A stretch of 64,000 nucleotides of DNA from Lucinisca nassula (Eukaryota; Mollusca; Bivalvia; Lucinida; Lucinidae), in the NCBI GenBank assembly GCA_963580285.1, contig OY757010.1, forward strand, positions 60,596,406 to 60,660,405, given 5' to 3'. The notes under the pieces were generated by a model that saw only the letters and a program-made list of their open reading frames with translations, made no database searches and was not told the DNA's origin. Made by a program: the position numbers and the translations under genes. This document shows, piece after piece, positions 41,187 to 52,277 of the stretch (position 1 is the first letter of the stretch; the number at the start of each line of letters is the position of its first letter).

Positions 41187-41534
41187 ACCGGCCCCGATAG
41201 CTCAGTTGGTATAGAGTGTCCGCTCCGGGGAACGGGAGGTTACGGGTTCGATCCCGGGCCGCGACATACCAAAGTCGTTAAGAATGGTACTAGCTGCTCC
41301 TCGCTTGGCACTCAGATTTACGGGGTAGAGCTAGGACTGGTCGACCCAGTGTCAGGATAATGTGACTGGGTGTGGTATCATGTAATGTGTCTGTGACATG
41401 ATACTTCAATGAGGCAGCACTATAAAAATGAGCATTGAGCCGCTCCCTTTCGCAACCAGACACCGTCGTGATATGACTGACAAATTGTTGAAAGCGACGT
41501 TAAACCCGAATTCACATACACACGCAACACTCTG
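41174..41534 (+). mobile_element. tRNA-headed SINE (family SINE-2) with 13-bp duplication
   Basis: The head has GATAGCTCAGTTGGTATAGA (A box region) and GGGTTCGATCCC (B box). The body contains GTGACATGATACTTCAATGA and CAGACACCGTCGTGATATGA; the 3' end is GCGACGTTAAACCCGAATTC and a CA-rich tail. ACGCAACACTCTG flanks both sides (41174-41186, 41522-41534). The same site without the SINE is at about 4999-5012. The acceptor stem does not pair, so it is not a functional tRNA gene. Confidence 0.88.
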
Positions 41535-41620
41535 GTGGAATAACGCGCGGCTATATTTTCTATTAATAACCGCCACCTTGATTACTGAGGACCTTCAGGA
41601 TAATTTTGTTTCTTCGCATT

Positions 41621-42399
41621 GATCTGATGACCAACTTAATATGAAAATAAAGCATGTACCTCAGGAATCTATCATTCATTAGAATTAACAGGAATGTTGT
41701 TATGGATGATTTGGGTTAGATTTTAACTGTCAAATGAAGGAATTGATAAAATTTGTTCAAACTTGGTACAATATATCATTGCAACCTATCGGATATTTGA
41801 TTAGATTTTGGTGACCTGGACCGTATTTTCAAGGGCACAGGCCCCCAAAATGGTCAATTTCGATTATCTGCACCCTGTCTTTCTTTCTACTTATACCGCG
41901 ATTGGTCACATCTGACCGTTACTCGCAGGTGTACATTACATACACTACATGTTTGCAGGACGAAAACCTACACAGTAATCAAGTAATTATGGTAGGGGTC
42001 TTTAACCTGCACAGGCCATGACTCTCCCTGCATAGGGGGCCTCCAGTTAACATCCCGATCCGAAGGGCACTTGCCACTGGGCTATCACGGTCCACGCTGT
42101 CCCATGGAAGTAACAATGAGATACGTTCAAACTAGGAATAAAATGTCATTGCAACCTTCCTAAAATGTTTAGATTTTGGTGACCCTTGACCTTGTTTTCA
42201 AGGGAACAGCATCCCCTCTGAACCCCTGCCTGCCCTGGCAAAGTGGTACGAGTCGGACCCTCCCTGCAAATAAACGCTTGCTGTTTGCTAGAGAAGTCAT
42301 GTTATCTCTACGCCCAATATCAATTTGGTGCCGGCGTCCCCAAATATGAACTAAAAAGTGTTGATGAGGACGTAAAACCAACCATTTAATAGTTAACAA
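41621..42399. repeat. Non-coding DNA with a diverged direct repeat
   Basis: ATCATTGCAACCTATCGGAT with GATTTTGGTGACCTGGACC (about 41770) and GTCATTGCAACCTTCC with GATTTTGGTGACCCTTGACC (about 42140) form a repeat spaced about 365 bp. A short degraded family A tail lies at about 42280-42380. No gene is recognised. Confidence 0.5.
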
Positions 42400-42786
42400 T
42401 GAATTTTGTTTGATTAAGTATTAAAAATAGAGGTCAAGTGACGCCCGCAGCAGTAATCTTTTAAGTTGTTCAAATAGACTGTGAACAGCGGACCTCCGAC
42501 AAGAAAATGTCTTGCTGTTTTATTTATATGTACCATTTAGTCATTTAAATCTGCGATGGCGTTAGGAATTTGCATACGTGGACAGGCTATTGTTTCAGCA
42601 TTGCTTTTTTTTTTTTTTTTTTTTTTTTTGTTAAGTTAAAATTATTCTCGGCAAGCACACAAACTTACATCTATTACATTTTATATAATCAGTAGTTTTC
42701 CAGTCAGTTTTCTCAAATTATTGTAATCGACTAAGGCTTTCCTACATCAGTCTGTTCAAATCAGTTCAATAAGGGAGGCAATACAA
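42400..42786. repeat. Macrosatellite unit, part Y fragment
   Basis: It contains CTGTGAACAGCGGACCTCCG, CCATTTAGTCATTTAAATC and AATAAGGGAGGCAATACAAA in the order of 18700-18990. It is cut by the 1.95-kb element and continues at 44757. Confidence 0.7.
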
Positions 42787-42959
42787 ACACAGACGGTTCC
42801 GGGTCGTTTCGCCCGTGGGTCGTTTCGCCCTGAGTCGTTTCGCCCTGATTTGGGGGGGGGGTCGTTTCGCCCTTACCTGGTGGGTCGTTTCGCCCGTGAG
42901 TCGTTTCTCCCGTGAGTCGTTTCGCCGCAATTATCATTTTAAGGGAATGTCAAACGGAA

Positions 42960-43190
42960 TGGATGAGTAAATAGACAGATGGATGAATAAATAAATGAAT
43001 AAATGGGTGAATGGAGTTGTGCGTTGGTAGATGGACGGACGTACGGATGAACGCATTTTGAATTTACGGAGATAGATAAGTGAATGAATGAATGAATGAA
43101 TGAATGAATGATGAATGAATGAATGAATGAATGAATGGAGAGTATTGGTAGATTGACAATCGGAAATGAATGAATGAATGAATGAAATGA
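42960..43190. repeat. (TGAA)n microsatellite
   Basis: TGAATGAATGAATGAA runs lie at 43080-43137 and 43165-43190, with GATGGACGGACG words around them that recur at 43031 and 43200. Confidence 0.9.
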
Positions 43191-43394
43191 TGCTTGTGTA
43201 GATGGACGGACGGACGAACGGATATGAACTGTTCATGGTGACACGTCAAATGACACCTACCGAGGGGTGATGTATGGACGGGCTCGTTTCAGAGTTCGGA
43301 TAGAGAGATAAAAAGTGAAAAAAAAACATTATAAACTGTGTATGTTATCTTCACAAATCCAAACCACAGTGTCAAAATGTGTTAAGTATGTGAT

Positions 43395-43870
43395 ATATGG
43401 GTACTCGTTAGAATCGCTTTGCCGATGCGGTTCTAACGACCACCCACATTCCATGCCTGGAGCAGAAATAGCAGACTATGGGTACTACCCACAATACACG
43501 CAATGAACATGCAACACATTGTATTCATATTTCCGCCCCAAAATACACAGGCCGTTGGTGATCTTTAGAACCGCTTCGCCGAGGCGTTTCTAACGAGCAC
43601 CCGAGCAGAAATATGAAAAATATAAGAATCTTTGATCAGAACAATTTTGATATTTTTTTATTTGGTGGTAGAATTTTCCAGTATTTGAATAAGCATGTTT
43701 TCGTAATGCAAACTATTAAACAGACCAGTACGATAGCACAGCCTTGCAACATAGTGCTGGTTTTCACATCCCTAAAATGACTATTTTTATTATGAAAGTC
43801 TGTGGTATTTTTTCTTAGCTATACTGCAAACATAGGTTGAGGCAGTTCTAACGAGTACCCACAACCTCTG
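43395..43870. repeat. Dispersed CGTTAGAACCGC repeat pieces
   Basis: GGGTACTCGTTAGAATCGC, TTTAGAACCGCTTCGCCGAG and TTCTAACGAGTACCCAC recur in both orientations near 43400, 43565 and 43845, and outside the element at about 9893, 49197, 50965 and 58660. They are probably remnants of a small TIR element with GGGTACTCGTTAGAA ends. Confidence 0.5.
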
Positions 43871-45150
43871 TCTTGTAGCAGAAATAACAAAGATAATGTA
43901 TACCCCAGTAAACCCCAGTTTTCTTCATATAAGGTGGGGTTTAGGGGGTGTTCATTCCACGGACTTGTTCACGTGATGCTATGATTTCAATGTTATGCTG
44001 TGTTATATATTTATAACATAAAATATGTGTTTTATTATGCATAAAATTATGGGAAAAAATGAAAAGCAAGTATAAAACGTTATGTTTCTCTTCCTACCCA
44101 GGTTGAGCTACAGTAGAGTCTGTATAAAAGTTAAACCAACTCCATGACATTTGCTCACAAAACAATTGCTCACACGACAGTTGCTCACTTTTTACACATG
44201 ACACTTAATGTGTAATATTGATTAGTACTCCTTAAGTGACATTTTTGTAAACTTTTATTCAGACACCACTGTTTAAAAATATTTTGTTTGTTGGAATTGA
44301 GGTTTAACGTCCTCGTCAACACAATTAACGTAATAATGTAACCAGTTACATCACGCCACTATTTGTGCAGAAAGAAAAACTGATAAGTAAATAAAACATC
44401 ATGTTAGCAAGTCTTATGCCCCTTTAATTGCAAAGACTTGTTTACCTTATGTGAGCTCGAATATCTTTCTCAAAAAGGTGGTAGCTCAGTTGCTCAAACA
44501 TGACGTAGAAGCCGTCAGTAGGTCTTCCAGCTGCACCACATTAAGGCAAAACCATGTTTTCCGGAACTCCCAATACCCCCATCAATCCCTTTACATACCA
44601 AAACAAACATAACCTCAATCAAATAAGGGCGAAACGACCCAGCTAATCAGGGCAAATCGACCCAGGGCGAAACGACCCACGGGCGAAACGACTCATGGGC
44701 GAAACGACCTACGGGCGAAACGACTCACGGGCGAAACGACCCGAGACCACACAGACTGGCTCCCGAATCTTATTTGATATGCTGATCTTGCGGGTATGAT
44801 TGGATCATTTGCAACAACATCAATATGCAGCCCCAATAATGCAAAAAGCTCAGATCTGCCAAGATCTTTTCGCGGAAAGCGTGTGGAGCATGGTGGCTCA
44901 GTAATTCGTGCACTTGCCTATGATGCTAGAGGTCCGCGGTTCGATTACCAGAAGCGGTAATAAAACTGCGGTGTCCGAAAATGCTACACTGGCATCATTT
45001 GCAGGGATGAATGCCACAAAGTGCACCGTCCTTCAGATCGGGACGCTAAATGGCTCTTGGTCCTTCTGCGCAGGTTAAAGATCCCTGATTACTGTGTAGG
45101 CTTTCATCCTGGACTTTATGTTTAGTTTGTTTGTTTGTTTGATTTGAAGT

Positions 45151-45700
45151 TTAAAGGTGCATTATTGAGCTACCGGGTCTCATTTTTTTCTGGTTTTAAT
45201 CTTCAATGCATACTCCTTTGTCATGTGTACACTTTGGGGGCCAAATACAGCTTCAAAACTTTGTGAAAATGGTCGTTATCATTCGTGTTTACCCTTCGCT
45301 CTGAACATGTGTTCGGAATTTCTGTTCTAAAAATAAATCTGTCACTTTACACATTACATGCCCACAGTATCGTCTCTGAGTGTCGTTACTTACGGCATGG
45401 TATTCAGCGTCATATTTTTTTCCGATTCAGGCATGGCCTAATTAAGCAAACAAGGCCGAAAATGAACGTCGCATAACGTCATATAAGGGGATTCTATTTT
45501 TGTCACGAACTAAAAATAGATCTAACTAGTGTTCGAAACCTAGTTAGGGTATCCCTCTCAAACTCGTTTACCTGTCATCATAATTGTTCGCAATTTTGCA
45601 TAAAATGCATTCATTGGTATTGTTTTAAAGAAAAATACCAGCTATATGTATTTTATTTTTGGAAGCATTTTTTCCAGATAGCTCAATAATGCACCTTTAA
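45151..45700. mobile_element. TTAA-flanked MITE, 542 bp
   Basis: TTAA at 45151-45154 and 45697-45700 flanks AGGTGCATTATTGAGCTA and its exact complement. The empty site is GATTTGAGGTTTAACGTCC in sister family A copies. TTAA duplication suits piggyBac- or Kolobok-type transposases. No ORF is present. Confidence 0.85.
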
Positions 45701-46092
45701 CGTTCCCTTCAACATTATATGGGACTTTTATCCGACATTGAGATGAAATGACATCTCAAGCCCTGTCACTTAATGAAACCAATATGGTTTATAAGCATGG
45801 GCGGCCTGATCGATCATAATAGAGAAAGGAAACTCATTTGGTAACATTAGAACAAAGCACTGGTGTGTCGATTGTCTCTTAGTGCAGAGTGGTGAAAAAA
45901 TCCTGAAACACTTATATTCCGTGCTTTAAGCAAGCATCTGAACATAGGCCCTGATCAGACGTTTCTGTGGCGTCTTATCCTTATATTCCCCTGCTACAGT
46001 AAGCAAACAGTGTAGAGCCAGAGCAGGCACCGTCACTGTATGACAAACTCAGTAAAGATTCTTTAGAGATTCCAAAGATAACCCAGCAGGCC

Positions 46093-46157
46093 CTCAACGT
46101 TGAACTAACGTTGAAACAACGTTGAAAACGTTGTTTCAACGTTAGTTCAACGTTGAG
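46093..46157. repeat. Perfect 31-bp-arm palindrome built of AACGTTGA words
   Basis: Arms 46093-46123 and 46127-46157 are exact complements around GAA. Each arm iterates AACGTTGA-like 8-12 bp words. A CCTGCAGG-type word lies just outside. A related fragment is at about 12885-12915. It is likely a foldback MITE. Confidence 0.88.
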
Positions 46158-46305
46158 TCAACGTTTTGTGCCTGCAGGGAACCCATCTGCGCAACGCTCT
46201 CAGACATCAACGCGTGGCTTTATTCTTTTAATAACCGTAGTCTTGTCACTAATAGCATTGATACCAACTTAATATGTAAAAAAAAAAAAAATGGGCTTTA
46301 TAGTT

Positions 46306-46456
46306 AAAACCGGAAGTACCCGGAGAAAAACCACCTGACCTTCCGTTGCAGAACTTGGCGTCTCACATGTGACCCGAGCGAGGCTCAAACCACAGCGGTG
46401 AGAGACCTAATGACCAAGAGTCAGCGCTGTTAACCACTAGGCCACGGAGGCCCGTT
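46306..46456 (-). mobile_element. SINE-1 copy lacking its 3' tail
   Basis: The tRNA-like head (GGCCTCCGTGGCCTAGTGGT on minus) and body are present; the A tail and the GGGCCGTAAAACC end are missing. Confidence 0.75.
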
Positions 46457-46479
46457 ACAACCAGGTTAATCGCGTCTGG

Positions 46480-46940
46480 CTTAAAAATTAGGAAGTGTCT
46501 GCTGACAGCCGGCTATAATATTTGTTCAATAATTCAGTAATAAGCATATTCTTTTAACAGTTAAACATATCCTTTTCATTAGATACTATACTTCTTCCAT
46601 AATTTTTTTTTTGAAAGTGAAGGATGCAATACATGTTTTTTTCTAACCTGAAAGTCAGCTAATAGCCGGCTGTAATATTTGTTCAATAATTCAGTAATAA
46701 GCATATTCGTTTTCATTGTTAAACATATCCTTTTCATCAGATACTATAGGCGCCAAGCCCTGCAACGGAAGGTCAGGTGGTTTTCTCCGGGTACTCCGGT
46801 TTTCGCCCACCTATGATTAACGATCGGCTCGATATGAGTGAAATAATCTTGAAAGGGCCGTAAAACCCAAACCAAAAAAAAAAAAAAATCAGATACTATA
46901 CTACTTCCATAATTTTTTTGAAAGTGAAGGATGTATTTTC
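46480..46940. repeat. Direct repeat of about 165 bp, second copy split by a SINE
   Basis: AATATTTGTTCAATAATTCA, GTTAAACATATCCTTTTCAT and ATACTATACTTCTTCCATAA occur at 46518-46605 and again at 46673-46750 plus 46888-46912. The second copy is interrupted by a SINE-1. Confidence 0.8.
46736..46900 (+). mobile_element. 5'-truncated SINE-1 with 13-bp duplication
   Basis: ATCAGATACTATA flanks 46749-46887. The SINE begins in its body (CTGCAACGGAAGGTCAGG) and ends GGGCCGTAAAACCCAAACC with an A run of about 15. Confidence 0.88.
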
Positions 46941-47439
46941 TTAGGTGGACTTGTATTTTTGGTAAAATTATGTGTATTATTGCAACTTACAAATCATAAA
47001 CAGTTCATGTATTAGTAATTGATATATCCATTGTTTTTGTGAAATATTGGTAAATATTTGTACTGATTGATATCAGTACAGGATAATTTGACGAGCCCGC
47101 CAGGGCGAGTCTAATTATCTTGTACAGATGTCAATCATTACAAATATTTACCAATATTTCTCAAAAACAAATGGATATATCTGTTTTAATCCACAGTACA
47201 TGATATCAGTACATGATAACAATACATCTATCAGTACACGATATCATTACATGGTAAAAAGAACAAAAAAGTCAACAATGAAAAAAATATCAAAATTAAG
47301 GTCAAAGAAGTATATCATATACAATCTTTTATATTCCAGTAACTTTAATCACCGACGAGATCCTGTCTTGCTGAATTTGGATGTGATTATTACAACCCAT
47401 GACACTAATAGGACCTAAATAGTGTTGAGAGTGGACGTA
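46941..47439. other. No supported gene; AT-rich DNA with a short inverted repeat
   Basis: GGTAAATATTTGTACTGATT and its approximate complement (AATCATTACAAATATTTACC) form an inverted pair around 47049-47155, separated by GAGCCCGCCAGGGCGAG. ATGATATCAGTACATGATA words follow. A 96-codon ORF at 47128 has no coding signature. Confidence 0.45.
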
Positions 47440-48264
47440 AAACCTCAACAAAAATAGTCAACAGCGAAATTTGTTGGATAAAAAAAAGAAAACAAAAGTG
47501 GAGGTCAAGGGATGTCCGCAGCCAGAAGTGTTTCGTATACATGCTTTCTATTCCAGTAACTTTAATCAGTTCAAACAGACTGTGAACAGCGGTCCTCCGA
47601 CGATATATGACTGACTGAACTGGTTTTTAAGGTAACCGGGCGCTATAAGCACATACGGGCTACCCCTCCGACGATATATTGTCTTGCTGTTTCTATTTAT
47701 ATGCAAAATTTAGTCATTTAAATCTGCAAGGCGTTAGTAATTTGCATAATCGGACAGGCTGTTGTTTCAGCATTGGTATTAAGTTAAAATTCTTTTCGAC
47801 AAGCACATTAACCTACATCTATTACATTTTATTTGGTCAGCAGTTTTACGAGTTTCTCAAAATTAAGCTAGAGTCTACTCGACTTAGGCTTTCCGATATC
47901 ATTATCTGTTCAAATCAGTTCAATAAGGGAGGCAATACTAACAACCCGGGTAAACTGTGTGAGATCTTGCGGTTATATATGATAAGATCATTTGCAACAA
48001 CATCAATCATGCAAAACGTTCAGATTTGCAAAGTTCTTTTCCATGAAAGCGTGTAGCGCACTTGCCTGTGATGTCCCCGGTTCGAATACCAGCAGCGGTA
48101 ATAAAACTGCGGTGTCCGAACATGCTCCACTGGCATCATTTGCAGGAATGAATGTCACAAAGTGCACCGTCCTTCAGATCGGGACGCTAACTGGCCCGAG
48201 GACCTTCTGTGCAGGTTAACTTGAGATCCCTGATTACTGTGTAGGCTTGTATCATCCTGCAAAC

Positions 48265-48538
48265 CTGGGCCCAGTTGTTCAAAGCATCGTTAGCTTAACG
48301 AGCTCGTTAGTGGTCATATTGTTAATTGTTCTAGCAAATTTAATATTTAAAATTTCGGTATTTCTGCTGAAAAAAATGTGAGCAGCTTTGTATTTCTGCT
48401 GAAAAAAAATGTGAAAAGCTGCTCACATTTGTTCAGCAAAAATATTAGCATATTTGCCATATTAAATGATCAAAGATTTAACGATACGTTAACTAACGAC
48501 GTCGTTAGTTTTGAACAACTGGCACCTGGAGTTTATGT
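48265..48538. mobile_element. CTG-flanked MITE, PIF/Harbinger-like, 268 bp
   Basis: Ends GGCCCAGTTGTTCAAA and TTTGAACAACTGGCAC are near-perfect complements, flanked by CTG (48265-48267, 48536-48538). Sister copies read AACCTGGAGTTTATG without it (about 19406 and 14331). A central inverted pair (GTGAGCAGCTTT / AAAGCTGCTCAC-type) and CGTTAGTTAACG-type words fill it. Confidence 0.8.
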
Positions 48539-49071
48539 TGTTTGATTTGAGGTTTAAGTTCCCCTCAAGACTATATAGGTCATTTTGGAGATGTTCCTTC
48601 CAATTTTAGGGACTTTTAACCCGATATTGAGAAGAAATAATATCTCAAGCCCTGTCATCTAATGAAACCATTAGGCTTTATAAGCATGGTCGATCTGACT
48701 TGCGTCACTTTGCCTGGACATGCTTAGACCCTCGAAGTGGTTTACCAGTACTCATGTGCAGTCGGTTTCAGCTCTGCGTGGAAGCATCATGCAGCCCAAT
48801 CTATTTCTTCAAGTCCCGAGTCGACATCAGGAATGGTGAAATGTGACCGATCACAATAGAGAAAGGAACTCATTCGGTAACATTAGAACAAAGCACTGGT
48901 GGGTTGATTGCCTCTTGGTGTAGAGTGGGGAAAAAGTCACTGAATGCCAAACTCAGTCCAGATTCTCTTAACCCATTTACGCAACACTCTGAGACATTAA
49001 CGCGCAGCTTTATTCTTTTAATAACCGTAGTCCTGTCACTAAGCATTGATGACTAACTAAATACAGTAGAA

Positions 49072-49363
49072 CTTCGATGGCTTGTTTACCATGGCTGAGT
49101 CGAATCTTGAGCCCCTAGGGAAGTCCTCTACATAAGAAATGGTGCGAGATAATTTAGATTTTCGTCTGTTATCTTGCAAATGTATGCTGTGTGTACTCAT
49201 TAGAATCGCCTCGAGTACCCACGGCATATATTTTCATTACAGAACACCGAAAATATGTCCAAAATTACCTCGTCATGCCTCCTGGCAGTAGTCTCAGTGG
49301 CTCAAACTACCCCTGTCTCGAACAGATTTTCGAGGTCCCAAAGGTGTTCGAGCTATTGAAGTA
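49072..49363. mobile_element. Pogo/Tc1-like MITE candidate, TA-flanked
   Basis: CAGTAGAACTTCGATGGCTT at the left and a partial inverted partner (CGAGCTATTGAAGTA) at the right lie between TA dinucleotides. The macrosatellite copies show CTAAATATGTAACAAAAGGC uninterrupted. The end pairing is imperfect, so superfamily is tentative. Confidence 0.5.
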
Positions 49364-49380
49364 AATGCAAAAAAATAGGC

Positions 49381-50537
49381 TTTTTATTTTCTTTTGCCTT
49401 TTTAGTTAAAATCTTCTTGTAATCTTGCAACTATTACATTTTAGGCCTGTTGGTGAACTTCATACGAGGCCTAAATTTTACGAAAACTTACCTCATCGTC
49501 CTAAAGGATAAGATGGGTCTCAAATTAAAGATAAATGTCTTCTCTTTCATTTTCTAGGGGCCGTACGTTCAGAAATGGGTAGCGTCATATCTAAAATGGG
49601 CAGATAACTCTGATACTAGAAAATTGTAAAATCTGCAAATAAGAGTGTCGTAAATTGTGTGATGAAGCTTTACCATTACGTGCTTATAGTTTTTAGTTTA
49701 TATCCATAAATGTATATATATTTCAAATTTTGTGATCGTCTTCTTTATGCAAATTCTGTTGTATATGACCGGAAGTACAGCTAAACGGAGTATTTGCCCT
49801 TCTGTTGAAGTTTCGCTATAAATAGTGTTTAGGCTTAACTTAGTATAAGCCTAGAAAACATTTTTAAAAACCAAATTTTGTAACTTCCCGCAAAACAACA
49901 ACAAAACATTCACTGAATTTGGAACACAATCATTAGGAATCAATTTGTATACAAACATTTTACCCTACGATGCAATTTTGCTAAAAATAATAATGTCATT
50001 TGTGTGCCGTGTTGGTTATTGTTTCATATATATTTTACTGGATATTTATTATTATGTCTATGTTTTCGCGCCTTGACGTTTATTTCTAATTCTGCTGTAT
50101 TATGCTGTATAAATTTACAAGTATGAAGGTCTGAAGCCTCTGCAATGGATGGAGAATGAAAATATTGTTTTATATTTCCAATTAGAACAGCGTAAATAGA
50201 ATAGTTTAAACAAGACTGCCAAGTATCGGACGCTATAAAAGTAAGAATAAAGGGATCAACAAAAATAAACATGCTTTATACAATTAAACTTTGGAACGAG
50301 ACACTATTCCAATCAATTACACCAACAATGTTTTTTTTACTGAGTCAGCTGCGTTCGCTAATTTCTTGATTTTGCTGTTTTACAAGGAGTCAACTTACCC
50401 CACCCACTATCAGTAAAATGTGTATATAGTCAGAAACTCGTTGACAGGATGTTTCGTGTCGTTTACTCGTGTCACAAAATAAATCTCAGTCGATTTACTA
50501 AAAGTCTGTAAACCATTGGTCAATAATATTTCATTAA
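49381..50537. other. AT-rich DNA, no supported gene
   Basis: No repeat landmark or domain-bearing ORF was found. Two ORFs of 82 and 94 codons on the minus strand (50024-50272, 50410-50694) have no recognisable family, and the second crosses a repeat end. Confidence 0.4.
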
Positions 50538-51059
50538 ACAAGAGGGCCAAGATGGCCCTGAATCGCTCCCCTGATTGCAAGATGTCACACAGCTTGGGAA
50601 AGTAATGTGGATAACTGACTGCCATCTTAATCCATGAAGCATTTTTGGAACTGTTGCACTTAGATAGATGGACACCTGAGCAACATGATTGCACACTTAC
50701 AGTTTGAATGAAACTGACTTTTTAATTTTGAGGAGGTTGTCATTTAAAGAGTTTCTATTTTAGCTCTGGTGGCTACCTTGTTCAGTTGGGTGGAACTGTT
50801 GTAACTTGTGTGGTAGCGGGTCATCCATAGCCCCAGATTAGAGCGGTTCTCGACACATTATCTTATTTCTGCGAAAATGGGTCATCCATAGCCCATGATG
50901 TGGTATCCACACAATATTTTTTTTCTTATTTCTGCTCGGAAACGTGTGTTGCGGGTACCTATCCACGGTGAGACGCTTCTTATGAGTACCAATAGCATAT
51001 ATTTTCAGACAGAAATAAGAAAATAACAGTACTTTTTGCATGCAAAAGCGCCTTACGTA

Positions 51060-51520
51060 ACTACGTAGTATTACCCAACTTCTTTCTTATGAATGTTTTC
51101 ATTGCTCTTAAAGGAACTCATTTTTGATTTTTATTTGCCTTTACTGCAGCTGGTGTTGTTCCGTGTGGCGGCCGTAAAACGTCTCCCCGTACATCAACCA
51201 TAGTGCAGATTATATTTTCCTTTTGGTCCTTTGAGATCAGCGTGGATATTCTGAGAAATCAGAAATAAATTATTGGTTTAGACTCATATTCTAGACAGGT
51301 TTTTAATTATTTGGACCCCATTTTGATTTATATCAGTCTTTGAATCGACTGCCTATTCGAAATTCGCAAAAATTCAGTATATTGCCTCTGGCTTTCTTTG
51401 CCGGATCATTACAGGGTCACTGATGAGGCTTTATTAGCCGAAACTACGTAGTATGACCCAACTTCTTTCTTATGAATGTTTTCATTGCTCTTAAAGAAAC
51501 TCATTTTTGATTTGTATTTA
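51060..51520. repeat. Direct repeat (ACTACGTAGTATNACCCAAC family)
   Basis: About 85 bp from ACTACGTAGTATTACCC to TTTTTGATTTTTATTTGCC at 51059-51131 recurs at 51435-51522. A third copy is inside the macrosatellite at 39772-39860. Confidence 0.8.
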
Positions 51521-52277
51521 CCTTGAGCTATGGGACTCATTTACGTAACATTACCCTGAAATTTGAAAGAAAACGTAGCAAAGGTATAGGAGGAGTTGTA
51601 TTTTTTTTCTATTTTTAGCTCTAGCTGCCATCTTGTTTTTCCGAGCAAAACCACTTTAGCAATTTTAGGGTCTTTTAAGCAAGAATCCTACGAGCTATGA
51701 TGTTTGAATGAAACTTGGCCAAAGGTGCAGGAGGGGTTGTCATTTAAAGTGCGTTGATTATTATTATTATTGTTTTATTTTATGCCGTGGTGGCCATCAT
51801 GCTCATCCAAGCAAAACCTTAATAGCTAATTTGGTAGCGGGCTTCTCAGCAACCTTGCTGTGAAGCTTGAACTAAATAGGACCAAAGGAATAGGAGAAAG
51901 TGTCATTTAAAGGTCGTTTTTTTTTTTTTCTAGTTTTAGCTTTGTTGGTCATTTTGTTCAAAATTGCTGTGAAGTTTGGGGAAATATAGAACCAAAGGTG
52001 TAGGTGAAGCATTTTGTCAATCAGAGCGGAGCTTTTTTATTATTCTGGAAGAGGGTCACCAGAGCAATATTACTATGATGACTGATTAAAATTGGCCTCA
52101 GGGTTTAGGAGCGGTGGTCATTTAAAGATTTTTATTATTATTATTTATTTTTAACATTGGCGGCCATTGTATTCATCATATTGAAACTCTTTTAGCTACA
52201 GTGGTAGGGATTCCCCTAGGCAACATAACTGTAAAGGTTGAATCAAATTGGCTCAAGGGTTAAGAAAAAGTTGGCGT

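Larger units (their letters stand above)
42787..44756. mobile_element. 1.95-kb TIR element with repeated GGGTCGTTTCGCCC ends, 8-bp duplication
   Basis: ACACAGAC flanks 42795-44748. The ends pair at 19 of 21 positions (GGTTCCGGGTCGTTTCGCCC and the complement of the right end). Inside each end the 14-bp word GGGTCGTTTCGCCC is iterated about 6-7 times, inverted between ends. The interior has a (TGAA)n array (about 42965-43185) and no transposase. An 8-bp duplication with iterated terminal motifs fits a non-autonomous hAT-like element, but other superfamilies are possible. Confidence 0.75.
44757..46290. repeat. Macrosatellite unit, part Y continued
   Basis: It holds the tRNA-like GTGGCTCAGTAATTCGTGCA, CACCGTCCTTCAGATCGGGA, a family A piece at 45700-45800 and ACATTAGAACAAAGCACTGG. 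A TTAA MITE interrupts it at 45155-45696, and a palindrome at 46093-46157. Confidence 0.7.
47440..49380. repeat. Macrosatellite unit, part Y, another copy
   Basis: It repeats the order GTGGAGGTCAAGGGATGTCC, CTGTGAACAGCGGTCCTCCG, GTCCTTCAGATCGGGACGC, family A (48535-48825), ACATTAGAACAAAGCACTGG. Two MITEs interrupt it (48268-48535 and 49074-49361), and it ends in the ATAGGCTTTTTATTTTCTTT words that begin part X elsewhere. Confidence 0.72.

Noticed and set aside
41187..41265. Functional tRNA gene
   Set aside because: A and B boxes are present but the acceptor stem does not pair, and the sequence continues into a SINE body with a target duplication.
42800..44753. CRISPR-like array from regularly repeated GGGTCGTTTCGCCC words
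   Set aside because: Repeats are 14 bp with no consistent spacers, inverted at the far end and bounded by an 8-bp duplication, which is a eukaryotic transposon layout.
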